DNA of 64,000 bases from Saccharibacillus sp. CPCC 101409 (GTDB lineage: Bacteria; Bacillota; Bacilli; Paenibacillales; Paenibacillaceae). A model generated the notes under the pieces. That model was not told the origin of the DNA, did no database searches, and was given only the letters and a program-made list of their open reading frames with translations. The DNA lies in assembly GCF_030518235.1 (NCBI RefSeq), contig NZ_JAULSA010000010.1, positions 62,001 through 126,000 of the forward strand, written 5' to 3'. The position numbers and the translations under genes are program-made. Positions 18,966 through 27,100 of the stretch are shown in pieces (positions within the stretch are counted from its first letter, which is position 1; each line of letters begins with the position of its first letter).

Positions 18966-19526
18966 TTGAATACGTTTAAAAAGAAAACTTTTCCCCTGCT
19001 GACTCTGCTGAGCGCGATCCTGCTGCTGTCCGCCTGCGGGCAGACCAGCGGCAGCGGAGCCGCTTCGGCTTCCGGCGCGGCGGCCGGCACTGCCGCTTCG
19101 GCGAGCGCCAAACCGGCGCCGCAGTTCGATCTCAAAGACCTGAACGGCAACGATGTCAAACTGGCCGATTTCAAAGGTCAGAAAGTCTACATTAAATACT
19201 GGGCTTCCTGGTGCTCGATCTGCCTCGCCGGCATGGAAGAGTTGAACACCCTGGCCGGGCAAGACAACGACTTCAAAGTCATCAGCATCGTCGCGCCCAA
19301 CTTCAAAGGCGAGAAATCCGAAGCCGACTTCAAGAAATGGTTCGCAAGCATGGACGAGAAAAATACGACCGTACTGCTCGATCCGGACGGCAAATACGCG
19401 CAGCAGTTCGGCGTCCGCGCCTACCCGACGTCTTTTTATATCGATTCGCAGGGCGGATTGTCCAAAACGGTCCCGGGACATAACACCAACGACGTGATCG
19501 CCGCGAATTTCAAAGACATCCCTTAA
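18966..19526 (+). CDS. TlpA/ResA-like thioredoxin lipoprotein
   Basis: The 186-aa product has a lipobox ending at Cys24 (LLSAC), an Ala/Ser-rich linker and a TlpA-like thioredoxin fold with active site WCSIC (Cys83 and Cys86) and a cis-proline in AYPTSF. TTG 18966 is preferred over ATG 18957 because that ATG directly abuts the SD AAGGAG. It should receive electrons from CcdA and hand them to the MsrAB encoded 13 bases downstream. The trio is comparable to the CcdA-Etrx-MsrAB surface repair chain of pneumococcus. Confidence 0.88.
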   Translation: MNTFKKKTFPLLTLLSAILLLSACGQTSGSGAASASGAAAGTAASASAKPAPQFDLKDLNGNDVKLADFKGQKVYIKYWASWCSICLAGMEELNTLAGQDNDFKVISIVAPNFKGEKSEADFKKWFASMDEKNTTVLLDPDGKYAQQFGVRAYPTSFYIDSQGGLSKTVPGHNTNDVIAANFKDIP

Positions 19527-19539
19527 AGGAGGTTTGGAC

Positions 19540-20757
19540 ATGAAGAAAATTACCCGCATGGCCGTCTGGGCGCCGCTTCTGCTGCTCGCCCTGATGGTCT
19601 CGGCCTGCTCGTCGTCCGGGCTTGCGCTGAACGCGTCCGGTCTGCCCGGAACTTCGGAGCATGTGACCGCCGCCAGCATTCCCAACCCGAACGACGGCGT
19701 CGATTATTCGAAGTCCGATCTGAAAAAGGTTTACCTGGCCGGCGGCTGCTTCTGGGGCGTCGAGGCGTATATGGCCCGTATTTACGGCGTGCAGGACGCG
19801 GTGTCCGGCTATGCCAACGGCACGGGCGAGAATCCGTCTTACGAGGATGTGGTCAAAGGAGACCGGGGCTTTGCGGAAACGGTCGAAGTGACCTACGATC
19901 CGGCCATCATTTCGCTGGAAGACCTGCTGAAAGAATTTTTCAAAGTGATCGATCCGACCAGCGTCAACCAGCAGGGCAACGACCGCGGCATCCAGTATCG
20001 CTCCGGCGTGTTCTATACGGACGACGGCGAGAAAGCCGTGATTCAGTCCGTGATCAAGACCGAGCAGGAGAAATACAATAAAGATATCGTGACCGAAGTG
20101 CTGCCGCTGGACAATTTCTATATGGCGGAAGAGTATCATCAGGATTATCTGAAAAAAAACCCGAACGGCTACTGCCATATCGATATGAGCATTCTGGAAG
20201 ACCAGGAGATTCCGGCCGACCAGAGCGGCGCCGCGAACGGTTCGGCGGCTTCCGTCACCAGCGCCAAGTCGACCGCGGCCAGCAAAGCGGCAGGCAAGAT
20301 CGTTATCGAAGCGGCCGACTATCCCAAGCGCAGCAAGGAAGAACTCAAAGCCACGCTGACCGACGCGCAGTATAAAGTCGCCGTGGAACAAGATACCGAG
20401 CATCCGTATTCGAACGAATACTGGGATACGTACGACCCGGGCATCTACGTCGATGTCGCCACCGGCGAGCCGCTGTTCGCCAGCGAAGACAAATACGACT
20501 CCGGCTGCGGCTGGCCGAGCTTCACCAAGCCGATCGTGCCCGAAGTCGTCACGTATGACAAAGATACCGCCTACAATATGGTCCGCACCGAAGTGCGCAG
20601 CCGTTCCGGCGATATCCACCTGGGCCACGTCTTCGACGACGGCCCGGCCGATAAAGGCGGCAAACGCTACTGCATCAACAGCGCCTCGATCCGGTTCGTG
20701 CCGGTCGCCGATATGGACGCGCAGGGATACGGATATCTGCTGGACGTAGCGAAATAA
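19540..20757 (+). CDS. msrAB: Surface-anchored bifunctional methionine sulfoxide reductase MsrA-MsrB
   Basis: The 405-aa lipoprotein is anchored at Cys23 (MVSAC). The MsrA domain carries catalytic Cys70 in GGCFWG and reduces Met-S-sulfoxide. After an Ala/Ser linker, the MsrB domain (from [11 protein letters not shown]) reduces the R form and has DSGCGWPSF and catalytic Cys in [11 protein letters not shown]. The CxxC pairs that bind zinc in many MsrB proteins are absent ([13 protein letters not shown] in place of the first). AAAGGAGG before ATG 19540 sets the start. It ends the ccdA-tlpA-msrAB operon and is followed by a strong terminator. Confidence 0.93.
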   Translation: MKKITRMAVWAPLLLLALMVSACSSSGLALNASGLPGTSEHVTAASIPNPNDGVDYSKSDLKKVYLAGGCFWGVEAYMARIYGVQDAVSGYANGTGENPSYEDVVKGDRGFAETVEVTYDPAIISLEDLLKEFFKVIDPTSVNQQGNDRGIQYRSGVFYTDDGEKAVIQSVIKTEQEKYNKDIVTEVLPLDNFYMAEEYHQDYLKKNPNGYCHIDMSILEDQEIPADQSGAANGSAASVTSAKSTAASKAAGKIVIEAADYPKRSKEELKATLTDAQYKVAVEQDTEHPYSNEYWDTYDPGIYVDVATGEPLFASEDKYDSGCGWPSFTKPIVPEVVTYDKDTAYNMVRTEVRSRSGDIHLGHVFDDGPADKGGKRYCINSASIRFVPVADMDAQGYGYLLDVAK

Positions 20758-20777
20758 TCGATTGTATCAAGCAAGAA

Positions 20778-20825
20778 AACAGGCCGCTCCCGGTCGAGCT
20801 GTTCCGGGCCGCGGCCTGTTTTTCT
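20778..20825. terminator. Bidirectional terminator after msrAB
   Basis: AACAGGCCGC and GCGGCCTGTT form a 10-bp stem with an inner GC-rich arm, followed by a T-rich tract on the plus strand. On the minus strand the stem is followed by GTTTTC, so it can also end the convergent DUF1450 gene. Confidence 0.85.
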
Positions 20826-20849
20826 TTGACACTTTGCTTTATGCCGATC

Positions 20850-21083
20850 CTACTTCTTCCCTTTCTGTTCGATCGCTTTCTCCAGCTTTTTCACCAGTTT
20901 CTTCGGCGTGTCCGCGCGCACGATCTCGCCTTTGACGATCGCAAAAGGCTCCGCCCGGCACAGCCGGCATTCTTTGAGGCACGATTCTTTTTTGAGCTTT
21001 ACGTCGTCGTGCCGGCCTTTGAGCGCTTTGTAAGCCGGTTTCGAGAAGCGGTCCAGGTTCTTTTCGCAAAATTTGATCTTCAT
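20850..21083 (-). CDS. DUF1450-like Cys-rich small protein
   Basis: This 77-aa protein has an early Cys (KIKFCEKNL), a CLKECRLC cluster and the ending PFAIVKGEIVRADTPKKLVKKL, the pattern of the YuzB/DUF1450 family (thioredoxin-like small proteins, function unknown). The ATG overlaps the stop of the SUKH-HEAT gene (ATGA), with GGAGGA inside that gene, so the two are translated together. The three spaced Cys could bind a metal or cluster; this is not established. Confidence 0.7.
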   Translation of the reverse strand: MKIKFCEKNLDRFSKPAYKALKGRHDDVKLKKESCLKECRLCRAEPFAIVKGEIVRADTPKKLVKKLEKAIEQKGKK

Positions 21084-22342
21084 CGCGATTCCTCCATCAT
21101 TTCCCGCAGTATGATCCGCACCCGGGGCAGCCCGGCCGGAACGCCGCGCTCGATCAGCTGCGGCGTGTGCAGTTCGTATTCTCTCAGCCGATGACGCACG
21201 TTGACGGGAATATCGTGTTCGTCCGTCGGATGCTGCTCCAGCAGCCGTTCGTAAACGGGCAGCAGCAGAGGCAGCGGATCGACGCCGGCCGCTTCCAATA
21301 GATAGCCGAGAAAACGGAACGTTTCTTCATCTTCTTCGACCGGGACCAGACGCTGCGCCGCCTCGGCGAACGCGCCGGCTTGCGGTTTACAGTACCAGTG
21401 AATCAGCTGCGCGGCGGTTCGGCGTTCTTCTTTCTTCCCGCTGTTCAGTCCCGCCATCAGCAGCGGATCGGCCAGATCCGGCGCATGTTTGGCCAGCAGG
21501 GTGAGCGCCCAGTACCGCACGCCGTCCGCCGGATCGGCCAGCGCCTGCCGCGCGAGCCGGATCGATTCTTCGCCGGGCTGCGGGAGCCGCAGCAGAGCTT
21601 TCAGCGCTTCTCCGCGCGCCGCCGCTTCGTCCGACCTCGCCATTTCCAGCAAAGTCTGTTCGCTGCCGCCCGGCGTCGTGCCGAACCAGTGAATTTCGAA
21701 GCCCGCGATCACTTCGTCCAGCCAGCGTTCGTACCAGTCGAGGAAATTTTTTTCGTATACAAAAAAAGGCTTCTGGTATTCCGTATCCATATAAAGCACG
21801 CGCCCGCGGTGCTCGCCGGCGACGATCAGCCGAATCTCCCAGCTGCAGCCCATCGTCCCGATCTCCAGCGTTCCGCGCAGCAGATCGGCAATCGCTTCGT
21901 CGTAAGCCTCATCGTCCAGGTCTTCGCCTGGCACGTACTCTTCCGGCGCTTCGGCCATCCAGTCCTGCGTTTGCGGGCAAAGCTCGAATACGGCAGGCTG
22001 ACCGAGGCGAGACTTATCCGGCTTCATGCTTTCCGTCGCATAAATGCCGTAATACGGTCCCGCGCCGCCGGTTCGTCCCGGTCCCCCGTCGCCGACTCCG
22101 GTCAGGAAAACCGCGAACGCATCCGGCAACGCGATTCCCCAATCCCGTTCAAGCCGGTCCAGGTCGCGCGTCGTCAGCGGTTCGTTCAGCCGGTATTGAT
22201 GCTCTTCCGCGCCGAATTCCCGCTTCGCTCCGGGCGACTGCGCGGCAAGCGCTAGTTTTTCGCGAATACGCGCAACCTGTTCGTCGTATACCCGCAGACT
22301 GCGATTTTCGCTGTTTATTGCGTTTTTTTCCGCCCCGTTCAT
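21080..22342 (-). CDS. SMI1/KNR4 (SUKH) domain protein with HEAT-like repeats
   Basis: The 420-aa protein has an N-terminal SUKH domain (about residues 20-190: YRLNEPLTTRDLDRLERDWG, LPDAFAVFLTGVGDGG, GGAGPYYGIY) and helical HEAT-like repeats from about 215 to the end (ALKALLRLPQPG, RYWALTLLAKHAP). SUKH proteins are common immunity proteins in bacterial toxin systems, but long HEAT-fused forms have no known role. ATG 22342 is chosen because AAGGAGG lies eight bases before it. A clear paralogue is encoded at 58887-60272. It forms a two-gene operon with the DUF1450-like gene. Confidence 0.75.
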   Translation of the reverse strand: MNGAEKNAINSENRSLRVYDEQVARIREKLALAAQSPGAKREFGAEEHQYRLNEPLTTRDLDRLERDWGIALPDAFAVFLTGVGDGGPGRTGGAGPYYGIYATESMKPDKSRLGQPAVFELCPQTQDWMAEAPEEYVPGEDLDDEAYDEAIADLLRGTLEIGTMGCSWEIRLIVAGEHRGRVLYMDTEYQKPFFVYEKNFLDWYERWLDEVIAGFEIHWFGTTPGGSEQTLLEMARSDEAAARGEALKALLRLPQPGEESIRLARQALADPADGVRYWALTLLAKHAPDLADPLLMAGLNSGKKEERRTAAQLIHWYCKPQAGAFAEAAQRLVPVEEDEETFRFLGYLLEAAGVDPLPLLLPVYERLLEQHPTDEHDIPVNVRHRLREYELHTPQLIERGVPAGLPRVRIILREMMEESR

Positions 22343-22393
22343 CTCGTCCCTCCTTTTTTGCATGAAAACTTTCCGCGGATTTACATGTTTCCA

Positions 22394-22422
22394 TTGAGTT
22401 GTACGCCGTTACCTTTTATAAT
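22394..22422 (+). promoter_or_regulatory. Promoter of the ABC-F gene
   Basis: TTGAGT (22394-22399) and a perfect TATAAT (22417-22422) are separated by 17 bases, 63 bases before the ATG. This is a strong SigA-type promoter. Confidence 0.8.
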
Positions 22423-22484
22423 GAAACGGAAAAATGTCTAAAAACGTCTAACCGAAATCTAACAGAAAAAGGTGCCTTTCATTA

Positions 22485-24041
22485 ATGAGTATACTAAATG
22501 TAGAACGACTGAGCCACGGTTTCGGCGACCGGGCTATTTTTAAAGACGTTTCCTTCCGTCTGCTGAAAGGCGAGCATATCGGCCTGATCGGCGCAAACGG
22601 CGAAGGCAAATCCACGTTTATGAACATCGTGACGGGCAAACTCCAGCCGGACGAAGGCAAAGTGGAATGGTCCAAGCGCGTACGCGTCGGCTATCTCGAT
22701 CAGCACGCCGTGCTGGAGAAAGGGCTGACGATCCGCGACGTGCTCAAAGGCGCGTTCCAGTACCTGCTGGACATGGAACAGGAAATGAACGATATGTACG
22801 GCCGCATGGGCGAAGTGTCGCCCGAAGAACTGGAAGACCTGCTGGAGCAGGTCGGCACGATCCAGGACACGCTGACGGCGCAGGACTTCTACCTGATCGA
22901 CGCCAAGATCGACGAAACGGCGCGCGGCCTCGGTCTCACCGATGTCGGCCTGGACAAAGACGTCAACGATCTGTCCGGCGGACAGCGCACCAAAGTGCTG
23001 CTGACCAAGCTGCTGCTCGAGAAGCCCGACATCCTGCTGCTGGACGAGCCCACCAACTATCTGGACGAAGTGCATATCAACTGGCTGACGCGTTACCTCC
23101 AGGAATACGAGAACGCGTTTATCCTGATCTCGCACGATATTCCGTTCCTGAACAGCGTCGTCAACATCATTTACCATATGGAAAGTCAGGAGCTGAACCG
23201 CTACGTCGGCGACTACGATTATTTCCAGGAAGTCTACGCGATGAAAAAGCAGCAGCTCGAATCGGCGTTCAAGCGCCAGCAGCAGGAAATTTCGCAGCTC
23301 AAAGACTTCGTCGCCCGCAACAAAGCGAGTGTCGCGACGCGGAATATGGCGATGTCCCGGCAGAAGAAGCTCGACAAGATGGACGTGATCGAACTGGCGC
23401 AGGAACGTCCGAAGCCGCAGTTCAACTTCAAGCTGGGCCGCACGGCCGGCAAGCTGATCTTCGAAACGAAAAACCTGGTCATCGGCTATGGCGAACCGCT
23501 GTCCCGCCCGCTGGACCTCAAGATGGAACGCGGCCAGAAGATCGCGCTCGTCGGCGCGAACGGCATCGGCAAAACGACGCTGCTGCGCAGCATCCTCGGC
23601 GAGATCCAGGCGCTCTCCGGTACCGTCGAACGCGGCGAGCACCAGCAGATCGGCTATTTCGAGCAGGAGATGAAAGAAGACAACGGCAATACCTGCATCC
23701 AGGAAGTATGGAACGAGTTCCCTTCCATGAGCCAGTTCGAAGTGCGCGCGGCGCTGGCCAAGTGCGGACTGACCACGAAGCATATCGAGAGCAAGATTGT
23801 GGTGCTCAGCGGCGGCGAAAAAGCCAAAGTGCGTTTGTGCAAACTCATCAACCGCGAAACGAATATTCTTGTGCTCGACGAACCGACGAACCACCTGGAC
23901 GTCGACGCGAAAGACGAGCTGAAGCGCGCGCTGCAAGCGTATAAAGGCACGATCCTCATGATCTCCCACGAACCGGAATTTTACCGCGATATCGTGACGG
24001 AGACTTGGAACTGCGAGAGTTGGACGACGAAAGTATTTTAA
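22485..24041 (+). CDS. ABC-F family ATPase (YkpA/YbiT type)
   Basis: This 518-aa protein has two ATP-binding cassettes and no membrane spans. Walker A motifs are GANGEGKS and GANGIGKT, signature motifs LSGGQRTKV and LSGGEKAKV, and Walker B motifs LLLDEPTNYLD and LVLDEPTNHLD. A charged linker of about 80 residues joins them. ABC-F proteins bind the ribosomal E site and modulate translation, and some protect against antibiotics. Full-length similarity to the YkpA/YbiT group points to a housekeeping translation factor. It is not the missing ATPase of the sugar importers, as it lacks transporter-coupling features. Confidence 0.88.
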   Translation: MSILNVERLSHGFGDRAIFKDVSFRLLKGEHIGLIGANGEGKSTFMNIVTGKLQPDEGKVEWSKRVRVGYLDQHAVLEKGLTIRDVLKGAFQYLLDMEQEMNDMYGRMGEVSPEELEDLLEQVGTIQDTLTAQDFYLIDAKIDETARGLGLTDVGLDKDVNDLSGGQRTKVLLTKLLLEKPDILLLDEPTNYLDEVHINWLTRYLQEYENAFILISHDIPFLNSVVNIIYHMESQELNRYVGDYDYFQEVYAMKKQQLESAFKRQQQEISQLKDFVARNKASVATRNMAMSRQKKLDKMDVIELAQERPKPQFNFKLGRTAGKLIFETKNLVIGYGEPLSRPLDLKMERGQKIALVGANGIGKTTLLRSILGEIQALSGTVERGEHQQIGYFEQEMKEDNGNTCIQEVWNEFPSMSQFEVRAALAKCGLTTKHIESKIVVLSGGEKAKVRLCKLINRETNILVLDEPTNHLDVDAKDELKRALQAYKGTILMISHEPEFYRDIVTETWNCESWTTKVF

Positions 24042-24048
24042 GGTTGAG

Positions 24049-24077
24049 AGGACTCCCTGAATCGGGAGTCCTTTTTG
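24049..24077 (+). terminator. Terminator of the ABC-F gene
   Basis: AGGACTCCC and GGGAGTCCT form a perfect 9-bp stem with a 6-base loop, followed by TTTTTG and more T. Confidence 0.88.
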
Positions 24078-24084
24078 TTTTTGT

Positions 24085-24276
24085 GAAATTCCTATTCGTA
24101 AAGAAGCCTTAAAGGCTGCGAAGAAAATTCGTTACGGTCGCTTGTTGAAACCAGGAAGACTAATTAGATTTTATATGTATCTTCCCGGTTTCAAAGGCGA
24201 ACACTATCGTTCCTTCACTGAATTTTCTCCTCCGCTTATTGACTTTTTTACAAAACAGACTTCCTCAACACAAGCA
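24085..24276. repeat. Imperfect palindromic intergenic sequence
   Basis: There is no gene in this stretch between convergent genes. TTGAAACCAGGAAG near 24144-24157 pairs with CTTCCCGGTTTCAA near 24180-24193, and AGAAAATTC near 24122 pairs with GAATTTTCT near 24220, so the centre can fold into a long broken stem. It is bordered by two near-identical GGACTCCC/GGGAGTCC hairpins. Confidence 0.45.
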
Positions 24277-24298
24277 GGACTCCCTAAATCGGGAGTCC
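24277..24298. terminator. Second copy of the GGACTCCC hairpin
   Basis: GGACTCCC and GGGAGTCC with a 6-base loop repeat the hairpin at 24049 with one loop change. No good T-run follows on either strand; it may weakly terminate the FAH-family gene. Confidence 0.45.
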
Positions 24299-24364
24299 AC
24301 TTTTGGGACGGGCGGGGAGCGGAAAGGCAGAAAGAAAAAGGAACAAGAACAATTACAGTTATGC

Positions 24365-25264
24365 TTACCCGGCCTGGCTGCCGATGCGGTTGGTCAGCTC
24401 GCCCAATCCTTCAATGCGGATGGTAATAGTGTCGCCGTCTTTCATCCAGACGCGGTCGGGTTCTGGCTGGCCGAGTACGACGCCTTCGGGGGTGCCGGTC
24501 AGGATCACGTCGCCGGGTCTGAGGGTGAAATGGCGGGACAGGAAAGAAATCAGCTGTTTGCAGGAGAAGATCATATCCGACGTGTTGGAGTCCTGCACGG
24601 ATCGGCCGTTCAGTTCCGCGGAGATGCGCAGGGAGTTGGGGTCGGGAATCTCGTCGGCGGTGGCGATAAACGGGCCGAGCGGCGCGAAGCCTTCGCCCGT
24701 CTTGCCGAGCAGCCACTGGCTGGACTGCATTTGCAGATCCCGCGCGGAGATATCGTTGGCGCAGCTGTAGCCGAATACATAGTCGAGCGCTTCCTCTTCG
24801 GTTACGTTCGACGCGGCTTTGCCGATTACGATCGCAAGTTCGGCTTCGTAATCGAGCTGCTTACTCTGCGCGGGCAAAGGGATAAGGTCCAGATGTCCGG
24901 CCGCGGAATCGGAGAATTTGCTGAACACGACGGGATGCGACGGCAGCGGCATGCCCGTTTCTTCCGCGTGCCGTCTGTAATTCAGCCCGATGCAGATCAG
25001 TTTGCCGGGATTCAGCACCGCCGGCAGAAAGCGGACGCCGCCGATCTCCTGCATCAAACTCTCCCGTTCGCCCGCGCTGCGTTCCCAGGCGGCCGCGATC
25101 TGCGCCGTTTTCTCCGGCGATCTCAGCAGTTCGTCGGTCGTCGCCGGCGGAAAGCTCCAGCCTTCTTCCAGCCAGGGGGCCAGCCCGGTCAAAGGCAGTA
25201 CCCGGTCTTCGGATACGATGCCGATGGCGGCGGTTCCGTTCCACTCGATATTCGCAAATTTCAT
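24365..25264 (-). CDS. Fumarylacetoacetate hydrolase (FAH) family protein
   Basis: The 299-aa protein has the FAH fold with metal-binding residues in LDYEAELAIVIGK and the family motifs NYRRHAEE, GYSCANDISARDLQ and DVILTGTPEGV. Such enzymes hydrolyse or decarboxylate 2-oxo-acid-like substrates (acylpyruvates, oxaloacetate or hydroxyhepta-dienedioates) using Mg or Mn. ATG 25264 is preferred over longer frames because GGGAGG lies nine bases before it. No aromatic-degradation genes are nearby, so an acylpyruvase or oxaloacetate-related role is as likely as a catabolic one. Confidence 0.85.
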   Translation of the reverse strand: MKFANIEWNGTAAIGIVSEDRVLPLTGLAPWLEEGWSFPPATTDELLRSPEKTAQIAAAWERSAGERESLMQEIGGVRFLPAVLNPGKLICIGLNYRRHAEETGMPLPSHPVVFSKFSDSAAGHLDLIPLPAQSKQLDYEAELAIVIGKAASNVTEEEALDYVFGYSCANDISARDLQMQSSQWLLGKTGEGFAPLGPFIATADEIPDPNSLRISAELNGRSVQDSNTSDMIFSCKQLISFLSRHFTLRPGDVILTGTPEGVVLGQPEPDRVWMKDGDTITIRIEGLGELTNRIGSQAG

Positions 25265-25414
25265 TGTCGGTTTCCTCCCGATTCGTTCGGATCGCGATGA
25301 ACGGACCCGCTTGTCCGCGCAGCCGTTTCGATCGCGACCGTTTTTATTCATACCCGGTTATTATACCGCTCTCATCCGTTTTTTGGCTGTGCGGATTTGG
25401 AAATCGAAGCGTAC

Positions 25415-25452
25415 AAAAAGCGCCCGCTCTGCCAAAGCAGACGCGGGCGCTT
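25415..25452 (-). terminator. Terminator of the SOS-controlled small gene
   Basis: AAGCGCCCGC...GCGGGCGCTT is a 10-bp stem extended inside by TCTGC/GCAGA, with five T after it on the minus strand. Confidence 0.85.
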
Positions 25453-25535
25453 CCCGTCGTGCGAATCCATCTTCATGCTATAAGAAAAGAATTCCCGCGG
25501 TTCCCTGCCTGCGGTTCGATTCTTTCCGCTCGTGC

Positions 25536-25733
25536 TCAGCTCTCTTTGGAGTGCCAGGCTTCGATCTTCTTCTTGCGCTTGCGCTTCAACCAGCGTTCAA
25601 GCATACTTCCCGATTTGCGTTCTTCCAGCGTTTTCTTGATTCCTTTCAGAATCAGTTTGGAGCGATCCTCGTCGCCGCGGTCCAGTTCATGGAGGTCCTT
25701 CAGAAATTCATCGTTCATATTATGCATCCCCAT
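25536..25733 (-). CDS. Small basic protein under LexA control
   Basis: This 65-aa protein is charged throughout, with an acidic N-terminal half (NDEFLKDLHELDRGDED) and a strongly basic C-terminal half (LERWLKRKRKKK). It has no signal peptide or membrane span and I do not recognise the family. GAGGAG lies nine bases before the ATG. The gene has its own promoter, with a perfect LexA box between -35 and -10, and its own terminator, so it is a monocistronic SOS gene. Binding to nucleic acid or to a replication or division protein is possible; no function is assigned. Confidence 0.7.
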   Translation of the reverse strand: MGMHNMNDEFLKDLHELDRGDEDRSKLILKGIKKTLEERKSGSMLERWLKRKRKKKIEAWHSKES

Positions 25734-25751
25734 CTAAAAAGGTCTCCTCTC

Positions 25752-25780
25752 ATTATAACGAACATACGTTCCTTTGTCGA
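25752..25780 (-). promoter_or_regulatory. SOS promoter with LexA (DinR) box
   Basis: On the minus strand, TCGACA (25775-25780) and TATAAT (25752-25757) are 17 bases apart. On the plus strand, CGAACATACGTTCC at 25759-25772 fits the Bacillus LexA consensus CGAACRNRYGTTYC at every position and fills the spacer, where bound LexA would block RNA polymerase. Confidence 0.85.
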
Positions 25781-26070
25781 GTTTTTTCGCTCCGGTTGGT
25801 TATCGGCCGGCTATCCGCGTTTTTCCCTTTTCCCTGTTTGTACCGTCGTTGGCTGTGTATAGGGTCGTACTTATATATAACCAAATACAGAGAGTTCCTT
25901 TGTAGACGCATAGCCCCCGGGAAGCCGCATTTCACCTTGGCCTGAGCTGGATTGGCCGTAATTCCCTTTCGAAAACGTTTACTGTGCACAAAATAAATAT
26001 CTCCCTAATAAATAGCCAGCGACCTGACGATAAACATGAAGATGTCCAGACAATAAAATGGGGGAAAACC
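25781..26070. other. Intergenic region before the BMP lipoprotein gene
   Basis: No gene is seen here. A cre-like site lies at 25970-25983. GC-rich segments near 25905-25960 could fold (GGCC pairs), but no known riboswitch pattern was recognised. Confidence 0.4.
25970..25983 (+). promoter_or_regulatory. cre-like site (CcpA)
   Basis: CGAAAACGTTTACT matches the cre consensus TGWAARCGYTTNCA at 12 of 14 positions, 88 bases before the BMP lipoprotein gene. Confidence 0.4.
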
Positions 26071-27078
26071 ATGAACAGAAAGAAAATGATTCGCACGATG
26101 AAAAACATTCTGCCGGCGCTGTCCATCCTGCTGCTTGCCGCTTGCGGCTCGCAGACGGGATCGAGCGCCAAAGCGGCCGAGCCGCTGGAAGTCGGCGTCG
26201 TGCTGTCGGATGTCGGTCTCGGCGACCAGTCTTACAGCGACGCGGCGTTCCGCGGTCTGGTCAAAGCCCGCGACGAAGACGGCATCTTGTTCGATTACCG
26301 GGAGATCGCCCAAACCGATACTTACGACGAAGCGTTCAAACAGCTGGTCTTGCAGGACAACGATCTGATCATCGGGCTCGGTTACATGGTCAAAGACAGC
26401 CTGGAAGCGGCCGCCAAGACTTATCCGGACCGCCAGTTTCTGATCGTGGACGATACATCCGATCTGTCCAACGTGTCGTCGATTACATTCAAGGAAGAAG
26501 AAGGCAGCTTTCTCGCGGGAGCGGCGGCGGCCATGTCGAGCAAGACCGGCCATATCGGCTTTCTCGGCGGCGTCGAGTCGGACCTGCTGAAAAAGTTCGA
26601 AATGGGGTATGAGCAGGGCGCGCAGAGCATCGATCCGCAGATTCAATTGAAAGCCGTTTATGCCGGCGACTTCGGCAAAGCGGAGCTCGGCGCTTCGCTG
26701 GCCGCTTCGATGATGCAAAGCGACAATGTGGACGTGGTATACGCGGCCGCCGGCCTGACGGGTATCGGCGCGCTTCAGGAAGCGCAGAAGTTGGGCAAGT
26801 ACGCGATCGGCGTCGACACCGACCAATTTTTTATCGCGGAAAAAGCGGTGATTACTTCCATGGTCAAAAACGTCGATACCGCGATCTTTACGGCCGTTCA
26901 AACGTTCGAACAAAGCGGCGGCAAATTCCCGGAGAAAAATATGGTGTTCGGCCTCAAAGAAGACGGGGTCGGCCTGGCTCCGATCCATGTGGTCGACCTG
27001 ACCGATCAGCAGCAGAAGCGGCTTGAAGAGCTGCGCGGCGGTTTGATCTCGGGCGAAATCAAGATTGAGCTTCCTTAA
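26071..27078 (+). CDS. BMP family (PnrA/Med-like) substrate-binding lipoprotein
   Basis: The 335-aa product is a lipoprotein (Cys25 in LLAACGS) with the basic membrane protein fold: [20 protein letters not shown] at the N-terminus, [20 protein letters not shown], then [15 protein letters not shown] and IGVDTDQF. Known members bind purine nucleosides for import or act as regulators. ATG 26071 has GGGGGA before it; longer frames lack an SD. No permease or ATPase is adjacent. The next gene, 22 bases on, encodes a chemoreceptor, so it may present its ligand to that receptor. Confidence 0.87.
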   Translation: MNRKKMIRTMKNILPALSILLLAACGSQTGSSAKAAEPLEVGVVLSDVGLGDQSYSDAAFRGLVKARDEDGILFDYREIAQTDTYDEAFKQLVLQDNDLIIGLGYMVKDSLEAAAKTYPDRQFLIVDDTSDLSNVSSITFKEEEGSFLAGAAAAMSSKTGHIGFLGGVESDLLKKFEMGYEQGAQSIDPQIQLKAVYAGDFGKAELGASLAASMMQSDNVDVVYAAAGLTGIGALQEAQKLGKYAIGVDTDQFFIAEKAVITSMVKNVDTAIFTAVQTFEQSGGKFPEKNMVFGLKEDGVGLAPIHVVDLTDQQQKRLEELRGGLISGEIKIELP

Positions 27079-27100
27079 ATTTGGACGGAGGATTTTTATT

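Noticed and set aside
22494-23969. 491-codon minus-strand frame opposite the ABC-F gene
   Set aside because: It lies wholly antisense to an unmistakable ABC-F ATPase and shows no motifs of its own.
22485-24041. ABC ATPase as energy source of the sugar importers
   Set aside because: Two fused cassettes with an ABC-F linker and YkpA/YbiT-like motifs mark it as a translation factor, not an MsmX-type importer ATPase.
25860-25970. Possible riboswitch before the BMP lipoprotein gene
   Set aside because: The GC-rich folding segments do not match purine, cyclic-di-GMP, TPP or cobalamin riboswitch cores as far as I can read; only a cre-like site is supported.
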